A stretch of 32,291 nt of DNA from Helicobacteraceae bacterium (GTDB taxonomy: Bacteria > Campylobacterota > Campylobacteria > Campylobacterales > Helicobacteraceae), in the NCBI GenBank assembly GCA_029258405.1, contig JARHYY010000107.1, positions 1 to 32,291 on the forward strand, written 5' to 3'. Below are positions 1 through 11,009 of the stretch, piece by piece. How positions within the stretch are numbered: the first letter of the stretch is position 1; every line of letters starts with the position of its first letter. The position numbers and the translations under genes are program-made. Under the pieces are notes generated by a model. The model saw only the letters and a list, made by a program, of their open reading frames with translations. It searched no databases and was not told the DNA's origin.

Positions 1-156
1 TCTCTATATATAAAAGATTCTTTGTTTATCTTATGAGATACATGAATATTACATATAACAAGCTATATGTGAAATGTTTGTGTGGTTTGAGTTGGGGGAG
101 TAGTGTTAAAGGGTTTGGTGGCGGTAATGTTTTGTTGCATATAATTGAAAAAATTG

Positions 157-162
157 TATAAT
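157..162 (+). promoter_or_regulatory. Candidate -10 box for the lutABC cluster
   Basis: TATAAT in GTATAATAC, ~60 nt before the lutA start. Confidence 0.45.
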
Positions 163-221
163 ACTATACCATTAACATAAATTGCTTTATGTTGTATTAA
201 TATGTTGTAAGGGGGAGAGTA

Positions 222-959
222 TTGAGAACAGATAAAGTCTATTTTTTTGCTACATGTCTTGGAAGTGTTGCTTATAGTGATACCTGTATTAATGCAATAA
301 AGTTATTGCAAAAGGCTGGTGTTGAAGTGGTATTTAAGAAAAATCAAACCTGTTGTTCGCAACCAAGTTATAATTCTGGGTATTTTGAAGAGTCTCGTGC
401 AATAGCCTTGCATAATATAAAGCTCTTTGCTGAGGAATACCCAATTATTGTTCCTTCTGGTTCTTGTACGGGAATGATGCGAGTAGATTATTTAGAGCTC
501 TTTAGAGCCACGAGGGAATATGAAGAAGTAAAGGCTTTTTGTAGTCGGGTATATGAGCTTTCTGAATATTTATGCAAAATTCTTCATGTTAATTATGATG
601 ATATAGGCGAGCCTATTAAGGTTACATGGCATAGCAATTGCCATGCTCTAAGGGTTGCACAGACAATACCTTATGCTAAACAACTTTTAACGAGCTTAAA
701 AAATGTAACCCTTGTTGAATTGCAACATGAAGAGGAATGTTGTGGATTTGGTGGTACATTTAGTGTTAAAGAAGAGGGGATTTCTGAAGCAATGGTTATG
801 AAAAAGGTTCGTGATATTCAATCTTCAGGGGCAGAGATTGTAATATCAGCTGATTCTGGTTGCTTGATGAATATTAGTGGAGCTATAAAAAGACAGAATA
901 TACCTGTAAAAACAGAGCATTTATATGACTTTTTAGCACTTCGTGCAGGAATTGCTTAG
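222..959 (+). CDS. lutA: LutA/YkgE-family (Fe-S)-binding protein, lactate utilization
   Basis: TTG start with upstream GGGGGAG; two CCG-type cysteine motifs (QTCCSQPSYNSGYF, EEECCGFGGTFSVK) typical of the CCG domain; followed by lutB- and lutC-like genes. Confidence 0.88.
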   Translation: MRTDKVYFFATCLGSVAYSDTCINAIKLLQKAGVEVVFKKNQTCCSQPSYNSGYFEESRAIALHNIKLFAEEYPIIVPSGSCTGMMRVDYLELFRATREYEEVKAFCSRVYELSEYLCKILHVNYDDIGEPIKVTWHSNCHALRVAQTIPYAKQLLTSLKNVTLVELQHEEECCGFGGTFSVKEEGISEAMVMKKVRDIQSSGAEIVISADSGCLMNISGAIKRQNIPVKTEHLYDFLALRAGIA

Positions 960-968
960 GGGGGTAGT

Positions 969-2420
969 ATGAAATTTTATCATTCTAAAGAAGAATATGA
1001 ATCAGTAATTCGTAAAAAACTTGATGATTCTCAATTGGTTGCTAATCTTAATAATGTAATGGGTATTTTGCGTAAAAACCGTTTTAACCTTATTAATGAA
1101 CATTATGGAGATTGGGATTCATTAAAAGAGCAGGGTAGAGCAGTGAAACAAAAAGCATTGAGTGATCTAGGGCGATTGCTGGTGCTCTTTGAGCAAAATG
1201 CTATCAAGAATGGGTTTAAGGTGCATTGGGCAAATGATGCGTCTGAAGCTAATGCTATTGTGCTTAGTCTTATAAAGTCAAAAGGAGTTAATAAGATATT
1301 AAAGGGTAAGTCCATGGCAAGCGAGGAGATACATTTAAATGCTTACTTGAAAGAACAAGGTATTGAAGCAATAGAAACTGATTTAGGTGAACTTATTATT
1401 CAGCTTAATGATGAGCCACCTGTGCATATCGTTGCCCCAGCGATTCATAAAAATCGTTTTGAAGTAGCTGAAATTTTTAACAAACATTTGAATGTGCAAA
1501 CTACTGCCGAAATAGAATCATTAAACAATGTTGCACGAAATCACTTGCGTTCCCAATTCCAAAATTTTAGCATGGGGCTTTCCGGGGTAAATTTTGCAAT
1601 TGCAAATGAAGGGGCTATTTGGCTTATTGAGAATGAGGGGAATGGGCGAATGAGTACAACTGCATGTGATGTGCATATAGCTATTTGTGGCATAGAAAAA
1701 ATTGTAGAAAGTTTTGAAGATGCTTCAATTCTTGATGCACTCGTTGTGCCTAGTGCAACTGGACAGAGTACAACTTGTTATAAAAATATTATTACTGGAC
1801 CAAGAAAAGAAGATGATCTTGATGGACCAAAAGAAGTGCATATTATTTTGCTAGATAACAATAGGAGCAATATTCTTGCTGATCCTGCCTTGTATAATTC
1901 ATTGAATTGTATTCGTTGTGGAGCATGTATGAATCATTGCCCTGTGTATGACAAAATTGGGGGGCATGCTTATCTTACAACATATCCTGGTCCTATTGGG
2001 GCGGTTATATCACCCCAAATTTTTGGGATAGAGAATTGTGGATATATTTTAAATTTATGCTCTTTGTGCGGTCGTTGCTCTGAAGTTTGTCCAGTGAAAA
2101 TCCCTTTAGCTGATAATATCAGACTTTTACGAGGTGAGAGCGTAGGGCAGGGGCATAGGCTTGTTGCTGGGGTGGAGAATATAACGCGAAATACTTTTGA
2201 GAAAAATATTTTTTATGCTTTTAAAAAGATGGCTACAAGTGGTGTTTTGTGGCGCTTTATGCTTTGGTTTCAAGGGCTTGGCATGACATCTGCATTAGGG
2301 CAGAGATTTGCCCATAAAATACCATTGCTGAAAAATTGGGTAAAATGTCGTACATTTCCTGTACTCAATGGAAATATACATCAAAAAGTAAAATCATTGC
2401 AGGGGGTTGTTTATGAGTAA
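969..2420 (+). CDS. lutB: LutB/YkgF-family iron-sulfur protein, lactate utilization
   Basis: Two 4Fe-4S motifs (CIRCGACMNHCPVY, CSLCGRCSEVCPVKIPL); LutB-like GVNFAIANEGAIWLIENEGNGR; position in lutABC. Confidence 0.9.
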   Translation: MKFYHSKEEYESVIRKKLDDSQLVANLNNVMGILRKNRFNLINEHYGDWDSLKEQGRAVKQKALSDLGRLLVLFEQNAIKNGFKVHWANDASEANAIVLSLIKSKGVNKILKGKSMASEEIHLNAYLKEQGIEAIETDLGELIIQLNDEPPVHIVAPAIHKNRFEVAEIFNKHLNVQTTAEIESLNNVARNHLRSQFQNFSMGLSGVNFAIANEGAIWLIENEGNGRMSTTACDVHIAICGIEKIVESFEDASILDALVVPSATGQSTTCYKNIITGPRKEDDLDGPKEVHIILLDNNRSNILADPALYNSLNCIRCGACMNHCPVYDKIGGHAYLTTYPGPIGAVISPQIFGIENCGYILNLCSLCGRCSEVCPVKIPLADNIRLLRGESVGQGHRLVAGVENITRNTFEKNIFYAFKKMATSGVLWRFMLWFQGLGMTSALGQRFAHKIPLLKNWVKCRTFPVLNGNIHQKVKSLQGVVYE

Positions 2421-3039
2421 AGAGTTAATTTTAGAGAGAATTGCTTATGCTAGTGAAATTAATCCACAAAAAACAGCCCAAAGTGCTTATATGGATATTA
2501 TGCTTGGTGTAGATAATATACTTGAGCTTTATAAGGAAAATCAAATTGCTAATAAGGCTATAGTTAAAGAGAGCTCTTTAGCATCTTTGCAAGAAGATAC
2601 ACAAGAAATACTGCAACAAGCTAATCCTTCCTATCTTATTTATGCTCGTGATATTCCTGTTGTATTAGAAAATTGTGGTATTAAGGCAACAGCCTATGAT
2701 ACTGTTCGTGAAACAATGGGTGATTGCATTTTTGAAGCTGATTGCTCACTTTTAGAGGCAAATTTGGGTGTTGCTAATTTAGGGATTATTAATGTTGTTT
2801 CAAGCCCAGCTGTTCCAAGGTTGCTTTCTCTTACAACTGATAAAGTAATATTTTTTCTCAAGAAAGAAAGGATTGTACGCAATGTTCCTGAAGCATTTGC
2901 TCGCATTAAAAAAGAGCATGGCGATATACTCCCTACTAATATCATTTTTATTGCTGGTCCTTCGCGTACAGCAGATATTGAATTTCAAGTAGTTTTTGGG
3001 GTGCATGGACCACGAGAAGTATTCGTGGTTTTATATTGA
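2413..3039 (+). CDS. lutC: LutC/YkgG-family (DUF162) protein, lactate utilization
   Basis: ATG at 2413 (MSKELILERI) preferred over the TTG at 2407; C-terminal IAGPSRTADIEFQVVFGVHGPREVFVVLY is LutC-like; overlaps lutB end. Confidence 0.87.
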   Translation: MSKELILERIAYASEINPQKTAQSAYMDIMLGVDNILELYKENQIANKAIVKESSLASLQEDTQEILQQANPSYLIYARDIPVVLENCGIKATAYDTVRETMGDCIFEADCSLLEANLGVANLGIINVVSSPAVPRLLSLTTDKVIFFLKKERIVRNVPEAFARIKKEHGDILPTNIIFIAGPSRTADIEFQVVFGVHGPREVFVVLY

Positions 3040-3052
3040 ATGTGAAAATATC

Positions 3053-4102
3053 ATGGATAATAAAAAACTAACTCATTATGTAAGCGTTGCTGGTTGAGCA
3101 GGAAAAGTAGGTCCGTTGGATCTTTCACATCTTTTCAGTTCATTAAGCCCTTCAACGCAACATGAAAATTTATTAATAGGGTTTCAAGGCAGTGAAGATG
3201 CAGCTGTGTTTAAAATAGATGGAGATACAGCTATTGTTTTAAGTGCTGATTTTATCACGCCTGTTGTTGATGATCCCTATATGTATGGAATGATAGCTGC
3301 TGCTAATGCATTGAGCGATGTATTTGCTATGGGTGCAGAGGCAAAAGTTGCTCTGAATTTATTAATGTGGGATAAGTGTCATGTAGATTCTGCTATTGTG
3401 CAAGAAATTTTAAATGGTGGATTAAAAAAAATTGAGGAATCAGGGGCTGTGCTTGGGGGTGGTCATAGCATTGCAGATAAAGAGCAGAAATATGGCTTAA
3501 GTGTTATGGGCGTTGTGCATCCACAGCAATATTGGAGGAATAACACCCCTCAAATTGGAGATGCGTTAATTTTGACAAAACCATTAGGTAGTGGTATTAT
3601 TAGCACAGCTATTAAAAGAGAGCTAGCTAGTGTTTCTTGTATAAAAGAGGCAAGTTTTGTTATGCAGACACTTAATGTGTATGCAATGCGAATCGCAAAA
3701 CACTTTTGTATTCATGCTTGTACAGACATTACAGGTTTTGGGTTGATTGGGCATGCATTAGAAATGCTTGGGGGCTTAGAGCAGAGCAATAAAAGTATTA
3801 TATTTAACTCTTGTGTGATTCCAATTATTGAAGGTGCGTATGAGCTTATGAAAAAGGATATTATTCCTGGTGGAAGTTTATCAAATTATGATGTTTTTTC
3901 TCCTTATGTTGATTATGCAAGCGAGTACGCTAGAGAAAATAAAATGCTTTTTTTTGATGCACAAACTTCAGGAGGGCTTCTTTTGAGCCTTGCTCATAAT
4001 GATGCACAAAAAGCACTTGAAGCCCTTAAGGGTTCTCATATTAACGCCTATATTATAGGTGAAGTGGTTGAATATGCCCATAAGAGTATTATTTTAGGCT
4101 AA
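3053..4102 (+). CDS. selD: Selenide, water dikinase (selenophosphate synthetase), selenocysteine-containing; TGA at 3095-3097 read as Sec
   Basis: ATG at 3053 in frame with the called ORF (3116); reads MDNKKLTHYVSVAG-U-AGKVGPLDLSHLF; downstream GSEDAAVFKI, SADFITPVVDDPY, ANALSDVFAMGA, GGGHSIAD are SelD signatures. Confidence 0.92.
3102..3136 (+). promoter_or_regulatory. Putative bacterial SECIS-like hairpin 3' of the selD Sec codon
   Basis: GAAAAG(3102-3107)/CTTTTC(3131-3136) lower stem and AGGTCC(3109-3114)/GGATCT(3118-3123) upper stem, loop GTT, starting 4 nt after the TGA; hand-folded. Confidence 0.6.
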
Positions 4103-4117
4103 GGTAAAGGAGGATAA

Positions 4118-5983
4118 GTGAAAGGGAAATCTCTTTTTATTCTAATAGCATTTTTTTTCTTGAACATACAAGCTATGTATGCAGTAACGAATTATAATTT
4201 TATTGAATTTTTTTCTTTACTCAATCAAATAGAATCTATTAACGCAGAAGACATAAGCGATAGTGAAAAAGAGACAAAAAAAGAAGCTGTATTACAAAAG
4301 ATACCATCTTCTTTAAAATCAGTGGATGATAATAAAATTATTCTTTTGGAGAATAGTTTAAATAGGCAACTTTCATTAGCTCAAGCAGCCTTTAGTAAAG
4401 CTTCTAAAAATGAGGATTCCATAATAGCTTTAGAAGAAAAAATTCGTATTTCTCAAATCGATTCTTCACTAGTTATGAAAGATTTTTTGCATCAAATGAC
4501 ACTGTTGCATGCCCAACCAAATAATCATAATAACATAATAGAGCTGATAGAAGCTGTTGATATTTCATTAGATGCTCTCAATGAAGAAGACTATGAAATG
4601 CAAATAACCAAAATAATGACATTCTCTAAAGTGAATGATAAAAAAAGCCAAGCACTTCAAAAAACATTTAAAAATTTTCAAAGCACAATGCAAGCTTATA
4701 AAGAAGTGTTGCAGTTTTTGAGAGAAAATAGTTCTCTTTTAGAAGATAATTATTTAATACATTCTTTAAAATTAGGTTTTCTTATACAATGGCTGAATAG
4801 GTTTTATGATTTTTCTCTATGGGGAGCAAGTTTTGGTGCAATAGTTTTAAGTGCTGTAGTACTCTTTATCTTTTGGTCGTTAAGAAGAATTTTAGTTATA
4901 GGCACTATTAGGGCTATAGAGGTGCTTTTTAAAAATACTAATAGTCAATTTGATAGAAAAACTCTTATAAAAACTTTGATTAGACCTATTTCTTGGATTT
5001 TGTTTTTTAATGGGTTTGATATATGTGTAACGATTATTTCTTATCCAAGTAGTGTTCCAGAATTTGCAGAAAAATTTTTTAACATAGTTTATGTGGCTAG
5101 TGCTGCTTGGTTTGTTGTAACTCTATTGCAATGCTATGGCACATCGTTTCTTATGGGCATTGGTCGTCATCAGAGCAATAGCTTTAGGGCAGAAGTGGTT
5201 AATTTAATATTAAAAGTTTTGAATAGTATTGTTATTATCATTGCCCTTTTAAGCATATTAGCAAAACTCGGGTTTAATATCTCGGCTTTAATTGCATCGT
5301 TGGGCATTGGTGGCTTAGCTGTTGCTCTTGCGGCTAAGGATATACTTGCTAATTTTTTTGCGTCTGTTATGTTGCTGTTTGATAATGCTTTTTCTCAAGG
5401 TGATTGGATAGTATGTGGTAGCAATGAAGGCACTGTTGTTGAGATTGGATTAAGGAGGACGACTATACGCACATTTGATAATGCCTTACTATTTGTGCCT
5501 AATTCTGTGCTTGTAAATGATACTATTTGCAATTGGAATAGACGCAAGGTAGGCAGAAGAATACGCATGACAGTAGGTGTTACCTATAATGCAACAGCTC
5601 AAAAATTAGAACAATGCATAGTTGATATTAAGAATATGCTCAACACTCATAAAGATGTTGCTCAGCAAGATGATTATGTGGTGGATAATACGCTTTTAGC
5701 CTTGAGGCAAGATGTGTTGTCTATTAATGATGTAGAGGGCAATAAGAGTACTATAGCTGTATATCTCGATAATTTTAGCGATTCTTCTATTGATATTTCT
5801 ATATCTTGTTTTACAAGATCAGTAAGCCATTTTGAATGGACCCAAGCTAAACAGAGCATTATGCTTGAGATTATGCGAATTGTTGAAAAAAATGGGTTGA
5901 GTTTCGCGTTTCCTTCTCAAAGTGTATATGTTGAAAACTTTCCTATAGATGTGCTTGAGAAATTAAAATTACAGCAACATTAA
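4118..5983 (+). CDS. MscS-family mechanosensitive ion channel, large N-terminally extended
   Basis: GTG start with AAAGGAGG; signal-like N-terminus; MscS core [44 protein letters not shown] followed by [28 protein letters not shown]. Confidence 0.93.
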   Translation: MKGKSLFILIAFFFLNIQAMYAVTNYNFIEFFSLLNQIESINAEDISDSEKETKKEAVLQKIPSSLKSVDDNKIILLENSLNRQLSLAQAAFSKASKNEDSIIALEEKIRISQIDSSLVMKDFLHQMTLLHAQPNNHNNIIELIEAVDISLDALNEEDYEMQITKIMTFSKVNDKKSQALQKTFKNFQSTMQAYKEVLQFLRENSSLLEDNYLIHSLKLGFLIQWLNRFYDFSLWGASFGAIVLSAVVLFIFWSLRRILVIGTIRAIEVLFKNTNSQFDRKTLIKTLIRPISWILFFNGFDICVTIISYPSSVPEFAEKFFNIVYVASAAWFVVTLLQCYGTSFLMGIGRHQSNSFRAEVVNLILKVLNSIVIIIALLSILAKLGFNISALIASLGIGGLAVALAAKDILANFFASVMLLFDNAFSQGDWIVCGSNEGTVVEIGLRRTTIRTFDNALLFVPNSVLVNDTICNWNRRKVGRRIRMTVGVTYNATAQKLEQCIVDIKNMLNTHKDVAQQDDYVVDNTLLALRQDVLSINDVEGNKSTIAVYLDNFSDSSIDISISCFTRSVSHFEWTQAKQSIMLEIMRIVEKNGLSFAFPSQSVYVENFPIDVLEKLKLQQH

Positions 5984-7866
5984 CAATATTTCTTTTGATA
6001 CATATGAATATAAAGTCGTAAAATATCTAAGCTTGCAGGTGTAATTCCGCTAATTTGGCTTGCTTCAAGGAGGTTATTTGGTGTGAATTGAGAGAGTTTT
6101 TCTACAACCTCTAAACTCAAACCAGATATTCCTTTATAATTAAAGTTTTGTGGGATTTTGATGCTAAGCATTTCTTCTGCGTCCATTATAGAATGTTGAG
6201 CCTTTTTTATGTAGGTAGCATATTTTGATTCAATAAGAATTTGTTCAAGCACTCTATCGTTTAAATGTTCAAATTGCCTATCAAGTTTTTTTAGTTTTTC
6301 TTTATTAAAGCTTTTACGACCTACAATACTTATGAGCGATGTTTTATCATTAATTTTTTCTTCTTGTAAATATTCTAATTTTTCAAGATTTTTAACATTT
6401 GGAGTAATATAGGTATTATTGAGATATTCAAGACAGCTTTTGATATGCTCTTGTTCTGTTTTTATATTGCTATATTGTGATTTATCAATAAGCCCAAATT
6501 TATAGGCATATTCAAAAAGCCTGAAAATAGCATTATCTTCACGCAACAAAAGGCGGTATTCTGCCCTTGAAGTAAACATTCTATAGGGTTCTTTTGTGCC
6601 TTTAGTAGTCAAATCATCGATGAGAACTCCTAAATATGCCTCATTTCTTTGCAAGATAAATGGTGGTTGTTCTTTTAATGCGAGTACTGCATTAATTCCT
6701 GCGTATAATCCTTGTGCTGCTGCTTCTTCATATCCTGTTGTTCCATTGATTTGACCAGCTAAATAAAGATTTTTTATTTTTTTTGTTTCAAGAGTTTTTG
6801 ATAAGTCTATAGGATTAACATAATCATATTCAATGGCATATCCATAGCGGACTATTTGGGCATTTTCTAAACCTTGAATAGAATGTACAATCTCTTCTTG
6901 GACATTAAAGGGCAGAGATGTGGTAAGTCCGTTAATATAGTATTCTGTTGCTTCTTCTGTTTGTGGTTCTATAAAAAGTTGATGCCGTTCTTTATCTCTA
7001 AAACGATTAATCTTATCTTCAATGCTTGGGCAATAGCGAGGACCTATGCTCTCTATCTGTCCGCTAAACATAGGAGCTTTATGGAGATTTTGAGTGATAA
7101 TGTGGTGTGTTTTTTTGTTGGTATAGGTAACATAGCAGGGGAGTTGTTTTTTTACCTCTAATGGTTTAGAACTAAAAAAAGGCAGTGGTGTATCACCATT
7201 ATGTATTTCAAGTTTTGAAAAATCTATACTACTTGCTTTTATTCTAGGGCATGTACCTGTTTTGAGCCGCCCAACATCAAGCCCTAACTGCTTAAGATTG
7301 TCCCCTAGCTGTTTGGCACTTGGCTCACCCATTCTTCCATATTCTGTAATAAATTCACCAATATGCACTTTTCCATTAAGAAATGTACCTGTTGTAAGGA
7401 TAATCTTTTTTCCATAGTAGCAATGCCCAATATCACTCTGAAGCCCTATAACAGAATCTTTATTCTCATTCACTATTAAAGAAGTAACCATTTCTTGACG
7501 GATATCAAGATTTGGAGTATTTAATATAAGATTCTTCATGGTATTTTTGTATGCGTCCATATCTATTTGTGCCCTACTGCCCCGTACGGCTGGACCTTTT
7601 GAGGCATTAAGGGTTCTGAATTGAATGCCACATCTATCAGTGATTTTACCCATGACACCACCAAGTGCATCAATTTCTTTAACTAAATGCCCTTTTGCTA
7701 AACCACCTACAGCTGGGTTGCAGCTACATGCCCCTATTTGTTCTACCAATATGGTTACCAAAAGTGTTTTAGCACCCATTTTAGAGGCTACAATACTTGA
7801 TTCTATGCCTGCATGTCCGCCACCAATAACAATTATGTCATAATTATTTCTACTCATTGTTCCCAT
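5980..7866 (-). CDS. mnmG: tRNA uridine-5-carboxymethylaminomethyl(34) synthesis enzyme MnmG (GidA)
   Basis: [28 protein letters not shown] motif, [49 protein letters not shown]. Confidence 0.96.
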   Translation of the reverse strand: MGTMSRNNYDIIVIGGGHAGIESSIVASKMGAKTLLVTILVEQIGACSCNPAVGGLAKGHLVKEIDALGGVMGKITDRCGIQFRTLNASKGPAVRGSRAQIDMDAYKNTMKNLILNTPNLDIRQEMVTSLIVNENKDSVIGLQSDIGHCYYGKKIILTTGTFLNGKVHIGEFITEYGRMGEPSAKQLGDNLKQLGLDVGRLKTGTCPRIKASSIDFSKLEIHNGDTPLPFFSSKPLEVKKQLPCYVTYTNKKTHHIITQNLHKAPMFSGQIESIGPRYCPSIEDKINRFRDKERHQLFIEPQTEEATEYYINGLTTSLPFNVQEEIVHSIQGLENAQIVRYGYAIEYDYVNPIDLSKTLETKKIKNLYLAGQINGTTGYEEAAAQGLYAGINAVLALKEQPPFILQRNEAYLGVLIDDLTTKGTKEPYRMFTSRAEYRLLLREDNAIFRLFEYAYKFGLIDKSQYSNIKTEQEHIKSCLEYLNNTYITPNVKNLEKLEYLQEEKINDKTSLISIVGRKSFNKEKLKKLDRQFEHLNDRVLEQILIESKYATYIKKAQHSIMDAEEMLSIKIPQNFNYKGISGLSLEVVEKLSQFTPNNLLEASQISGITPASLDILRLYIHMYQKKYC

Positions 7867-8309
7867 CTTTGAATAAATTATTATTCTTTAGCCTAAGAGA
7901 TTAAGGCTAAATTCCTAATTATGTTTTAATGTACTCTCTTAATTATTGCTATAATTATAACCATCAACTTCTATTAAGTCAAATCCATTAAAGCTCTATA
8001 CAAATGAGAAATAACAGGTAAATATTTGCTTTTATTGTTGTAACTCATTAAATGTTATAAAAATTTAAAATTTTTAAATAGAGTTTTGAAGTTTCGCTAT
8101 GGAGCACTATTAAGGGAATAAGTTTAAGCAAATTGCATCTCTTTATGAGAATCTGTAAAATGCAATAATGAATGAGCAAATAAGCATAAATCTTGGATAC
8201 ATTTAAATGAAATCTTTTAATATGTTTTATGAGAGATTTTTTTATTGAAAGTTTTAAGAGCATAATTTGTTATAATTCTACAATATATATTGTTAAAAAG
8301 TTTGATATT

Positions 8310-11009
8310 ATGAAAAGACTTATTTTGGTAGATACCTTTGGTTTTCTTTTTCGTTCGCATTTTGCACTTCCACCATTGCGTTCCCATCATGGTAAGCCTA
8401 TAGGGGTGCTTATGGGCTTTGCTAATTTGATTATGCAGTTACACAAAGATTATAAAAATGAATATCTCATTTTTGCACTAGATAGCAAAGAAGAGAATTT
8501 ACGAAAAGGACTTGATCCAAATTATAAGGCAACTCGTCCAGAAGCCCCACAAGAACTTTTAGAGCAAATTCCTATTGTGATAGATTGGATGAACAAAATG
8601 AATTTATGTAGTTGCTCTGTAGCTGGTTATGAGGCAGATGATGTAATTGCTACTTTAACAAAGAGAGCAAAAGAAAAGAATATGAATATCCTTATCATGT
8701 CTCATGATAAGGATATGTTTCAACTTGTAGAGGAGCATGTTAATTTGTACCACCCCATATCTAAAAAAATATTGGGTGCTGAAGAATGCTATCAAAAATA
8801 TGGCGTAAATCCTAGTGAATTTATTGATTTTCAAAGCATTGTTGGTGATACGGCAGATAATGTTCCGGGGGTTAAAGGAATTGGGTTAAAGGGTGCTGCC
8901 CAGCTTATTAAGGATTTTAAAACTATTGAAGGTATTTATGAGCATATTGAAGAGCTACCTTCAAGGATTCAGGCACTTCTTCTTGCTAGCAAGGAAAATG
9001 CTTTTTTATCAAAACAGCTAGTTACATTAAATCAAGATGTACCACTTACATTTGAGTTTAAACAATCCATTGTTCCTGAAAAAAATCCTTTACTTCACAT
9101 TATAGATGATCTTGAAGAATTTGATTTTAACAGAATACTAAAAAAGCTTACTAAAGATTTTGTATCTGTAAATTTACATACAGAGCCAATACAATCAAAA
9201 ACCCAAAAAAATCATGGATTTTTTGAGAGAAATGCAGAAATGATTACTGATGAAAAATATTTGTTTAGTCTTTTAGAAACATTAAAACCAGATTCTATTG
9301 TGGCTTTTGATACCGAAACAACATCGCTTGATGCAAGGAATGCCCAAGTTGTTGGATTTTCATTTGCACTTAATGCACAAAAAGGATATTATGTTCCCTT
9401 AAACCATAGTTACCTTGGTGTGCAGAAGCAATTAAGCATGGATGTGGCAAAAAGAGCAATTCAAAAGATCTCACAAAGCCTTATTGTTGGGCATAATATT
9501 AAATATGATTTAGAAGTTATCTCCTGTAATTTTGATATTTTTGTTGATATGGAGCATATTATTGATACGATGGTTTTAGCATGGCTTTTAGATTGTAGCC
9601 AATCTTTAGGCTTAGATTTTTTAGCAAAAAAATATTTTGCTCATAATATGATCGCCTTTAATGATGTGGTGAAGAAAAAGAGTACTTTTAGCGAAGTTTT
9701 CTTAGAAGAAGCAACCCAATATGCAGCAGAAGATGCACAGGCAACCTATTTTCTCTATGAGAATCTCATTGATGAGATTTATAATACACAACAATCTCAC
9801 CTTGTTGATATTGCTAAGGAACTAGAATTTCCTTTTATAAGAGTTATTCAGGTTTTAGAAGAAAATGGTATAAAAATTGATATTGACTTTTTTGAGCATT
9901 TCAAAAAAGAAATTAGTGAGCGAATTGCTACAATAACTGATGAAATTTATCATCATGCTGATTGTTCATTTAATATTAACTCTCCTTTGCAGCTTGGTGA
10001 AATACTCTTTGAGCGTTTAAAGTTACCTTGCAAGAAAAAAACAAAAAGTGGTTATAGCACTGATGAAAATGTTTTGCTAGGGCTTAGAGATTCTCACCCT
10101 ATTATTCCATTTCTTATAGAATATCGAGAAATTTTTAAATTGCGTACAACCTATATTGAACCTCTTTTGCGGTTGGCAAAAAGTAAGGATTCGTGCAGAG
10201 TGCATACATCGTTTTTGCAAACAGGAACAACCACTGGGCGTTTAAGCTCTCGTAATCCTAATTTGCAGAATATTCCTGTGCGTACTGATTTGGGAAGGAG
10301 GATTAGAAAAGGCTTTGTTGCTGAAGATGGCTATGTTCTTCTTAGTCTTGATTATTCACAAATCGAGTTGCGTTTGTTGGCGCATTTCTCTCAAGACAAA
10401 GCAATGATTGATGCTTTTTGTAAAAATGCAGATATTCATTATGAAACAGCTAAGCATATTTTTACAGAAGAATACGCAAAAGAAAAACGGCAAATTGCTA
10501 AAAGTATTAATTTTGGTTTGATATATGGCATGGGTGCAAAAAAGCTTTCTGAAACATTAAATATTTCTTATAAAGATTCAAGGCAATATATCGAAAACTA
10601 TTTTGATTCTTTTCCTACTGTAAAATCATATCTCAAAAATACAGAAGATTTAATACTTGAGCAAGGATATACTGAAACTTTATTGAAAAGAAGAAGGACA
10701 TTTAATTTTCAGCAAGCAGCCCCATATCAAAAAGCCGCTTTTTTACGAGAAGGAATTAATACTATATTTCAAGGAAGTGCAGCTGACTTGATTAAGATGG
10801 CTATGTTAGAAATTTATCGGTTATTCAAGACAAAAAATGATATTAGAATGCTTTTGCAAATCCATGATGAGCTTATTTTTGAAGTAAAAGAACAGTTTGC
10901 ACAAGAATATGCTAAAAGCATTAGTGCTATTATGGAGGGCATTTATCCTTTACGTGTTCCTTTGGTGTGTGGAATAGGGATTGGAAAAAACTGGGGAGAT
11001 CTTAAATGA
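8310..11009 (+). CDS. polA: DNA polymerase I
   Basis: 5' nuclease domain (ALPPLRSHHGKPIGVLMGF, GYEADDVIATL, GVKGIGLKGA), 3'-5' exo-like DTETTSLD/NIKYD/YAAEDA, Pol motifs DYSQIELRLLAHFSQD, RQIAKSINFGLIYGMG, QIHDEL; ATG at 8310 preferred to 8229. Confidence 0.96.
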   Translation: MKRLILVDTFGFLFRSHFALPPLRSHHGKPIGVLMGFANLIMQLHKDYKNEYLIFALDSKEENLRKGLDPNYKATRPEAPQELLEQIPIVIDWMNKMNLCSCSVAGYEADDVIATLTKRAKEKNMNILIMSHDKDMFQLVEEHVNLYHPISKKILGAEECYQKYGVNPSEFIDFQSIVGDTADNVPGVKGIGLKGAAQLIKDFKTIEGIYEHIEELPSRIQALLLASKENAFLSKQLVTLNQDVPLTFEFKQSIVPEKNPLLHIIDDLEEFDFNRILKKLTKDFVSVNLHTEPIQSKTQKNHGFFERNAEMITDEKYLFSLLETLKPDSIVAFDTETTSLDARNAQVVGFSFALNAQKGYYVPLNHSYLGVQKQLSMDVAKRAIQKISQSLIVGHNIKYDLEVISCNFDIFVDMEHIIDTMVLAWLLDCSQSLGLDFLAKKYFAHNMIAFNDVVKKKSTFSEVFLEEATQYAAEDAQATYFLYENLIDEIYNTQQSHLVDIAKELEFPFIRVIQVLEENGIKIDIDFFEHFKKEISERIATITDEIYHHADCSFNINSPLQLGEILFERLKLPCKKKTKSGYSTDENVLLGLRDSHPIIPFLIEYREIFKLRTTYIEPLLRLAKSKDSCRVHTSFLQTGTTTGRLSSRNPNLQNIPVRTDLGRRIRKGFVAEDGYVLLSLDYSQIELRLLAHFSQDKAMIDAFCKNADIHYETAKHIFTEEYAKEKRQIAKSINFGLIYGMGAKKLSETLNISYKDSRQYIENYFDSFPTVKSYLKNTEDLILEQGYTETLLKRRRTFNFQQAAPYQKAAFLREGINTIFQGSAADLIKMAMLEIYRLFKTKNDIRMLLQIHDELIFEVKEQFAQEYAKSISAIMEGIYPLRVPLVCGIGIGKNWGDLK

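Noticed and set aside
6874-7161. 95-aa ORF opposite mnmG
   Set aside because: Shadow ORF inside a well-supported gene.
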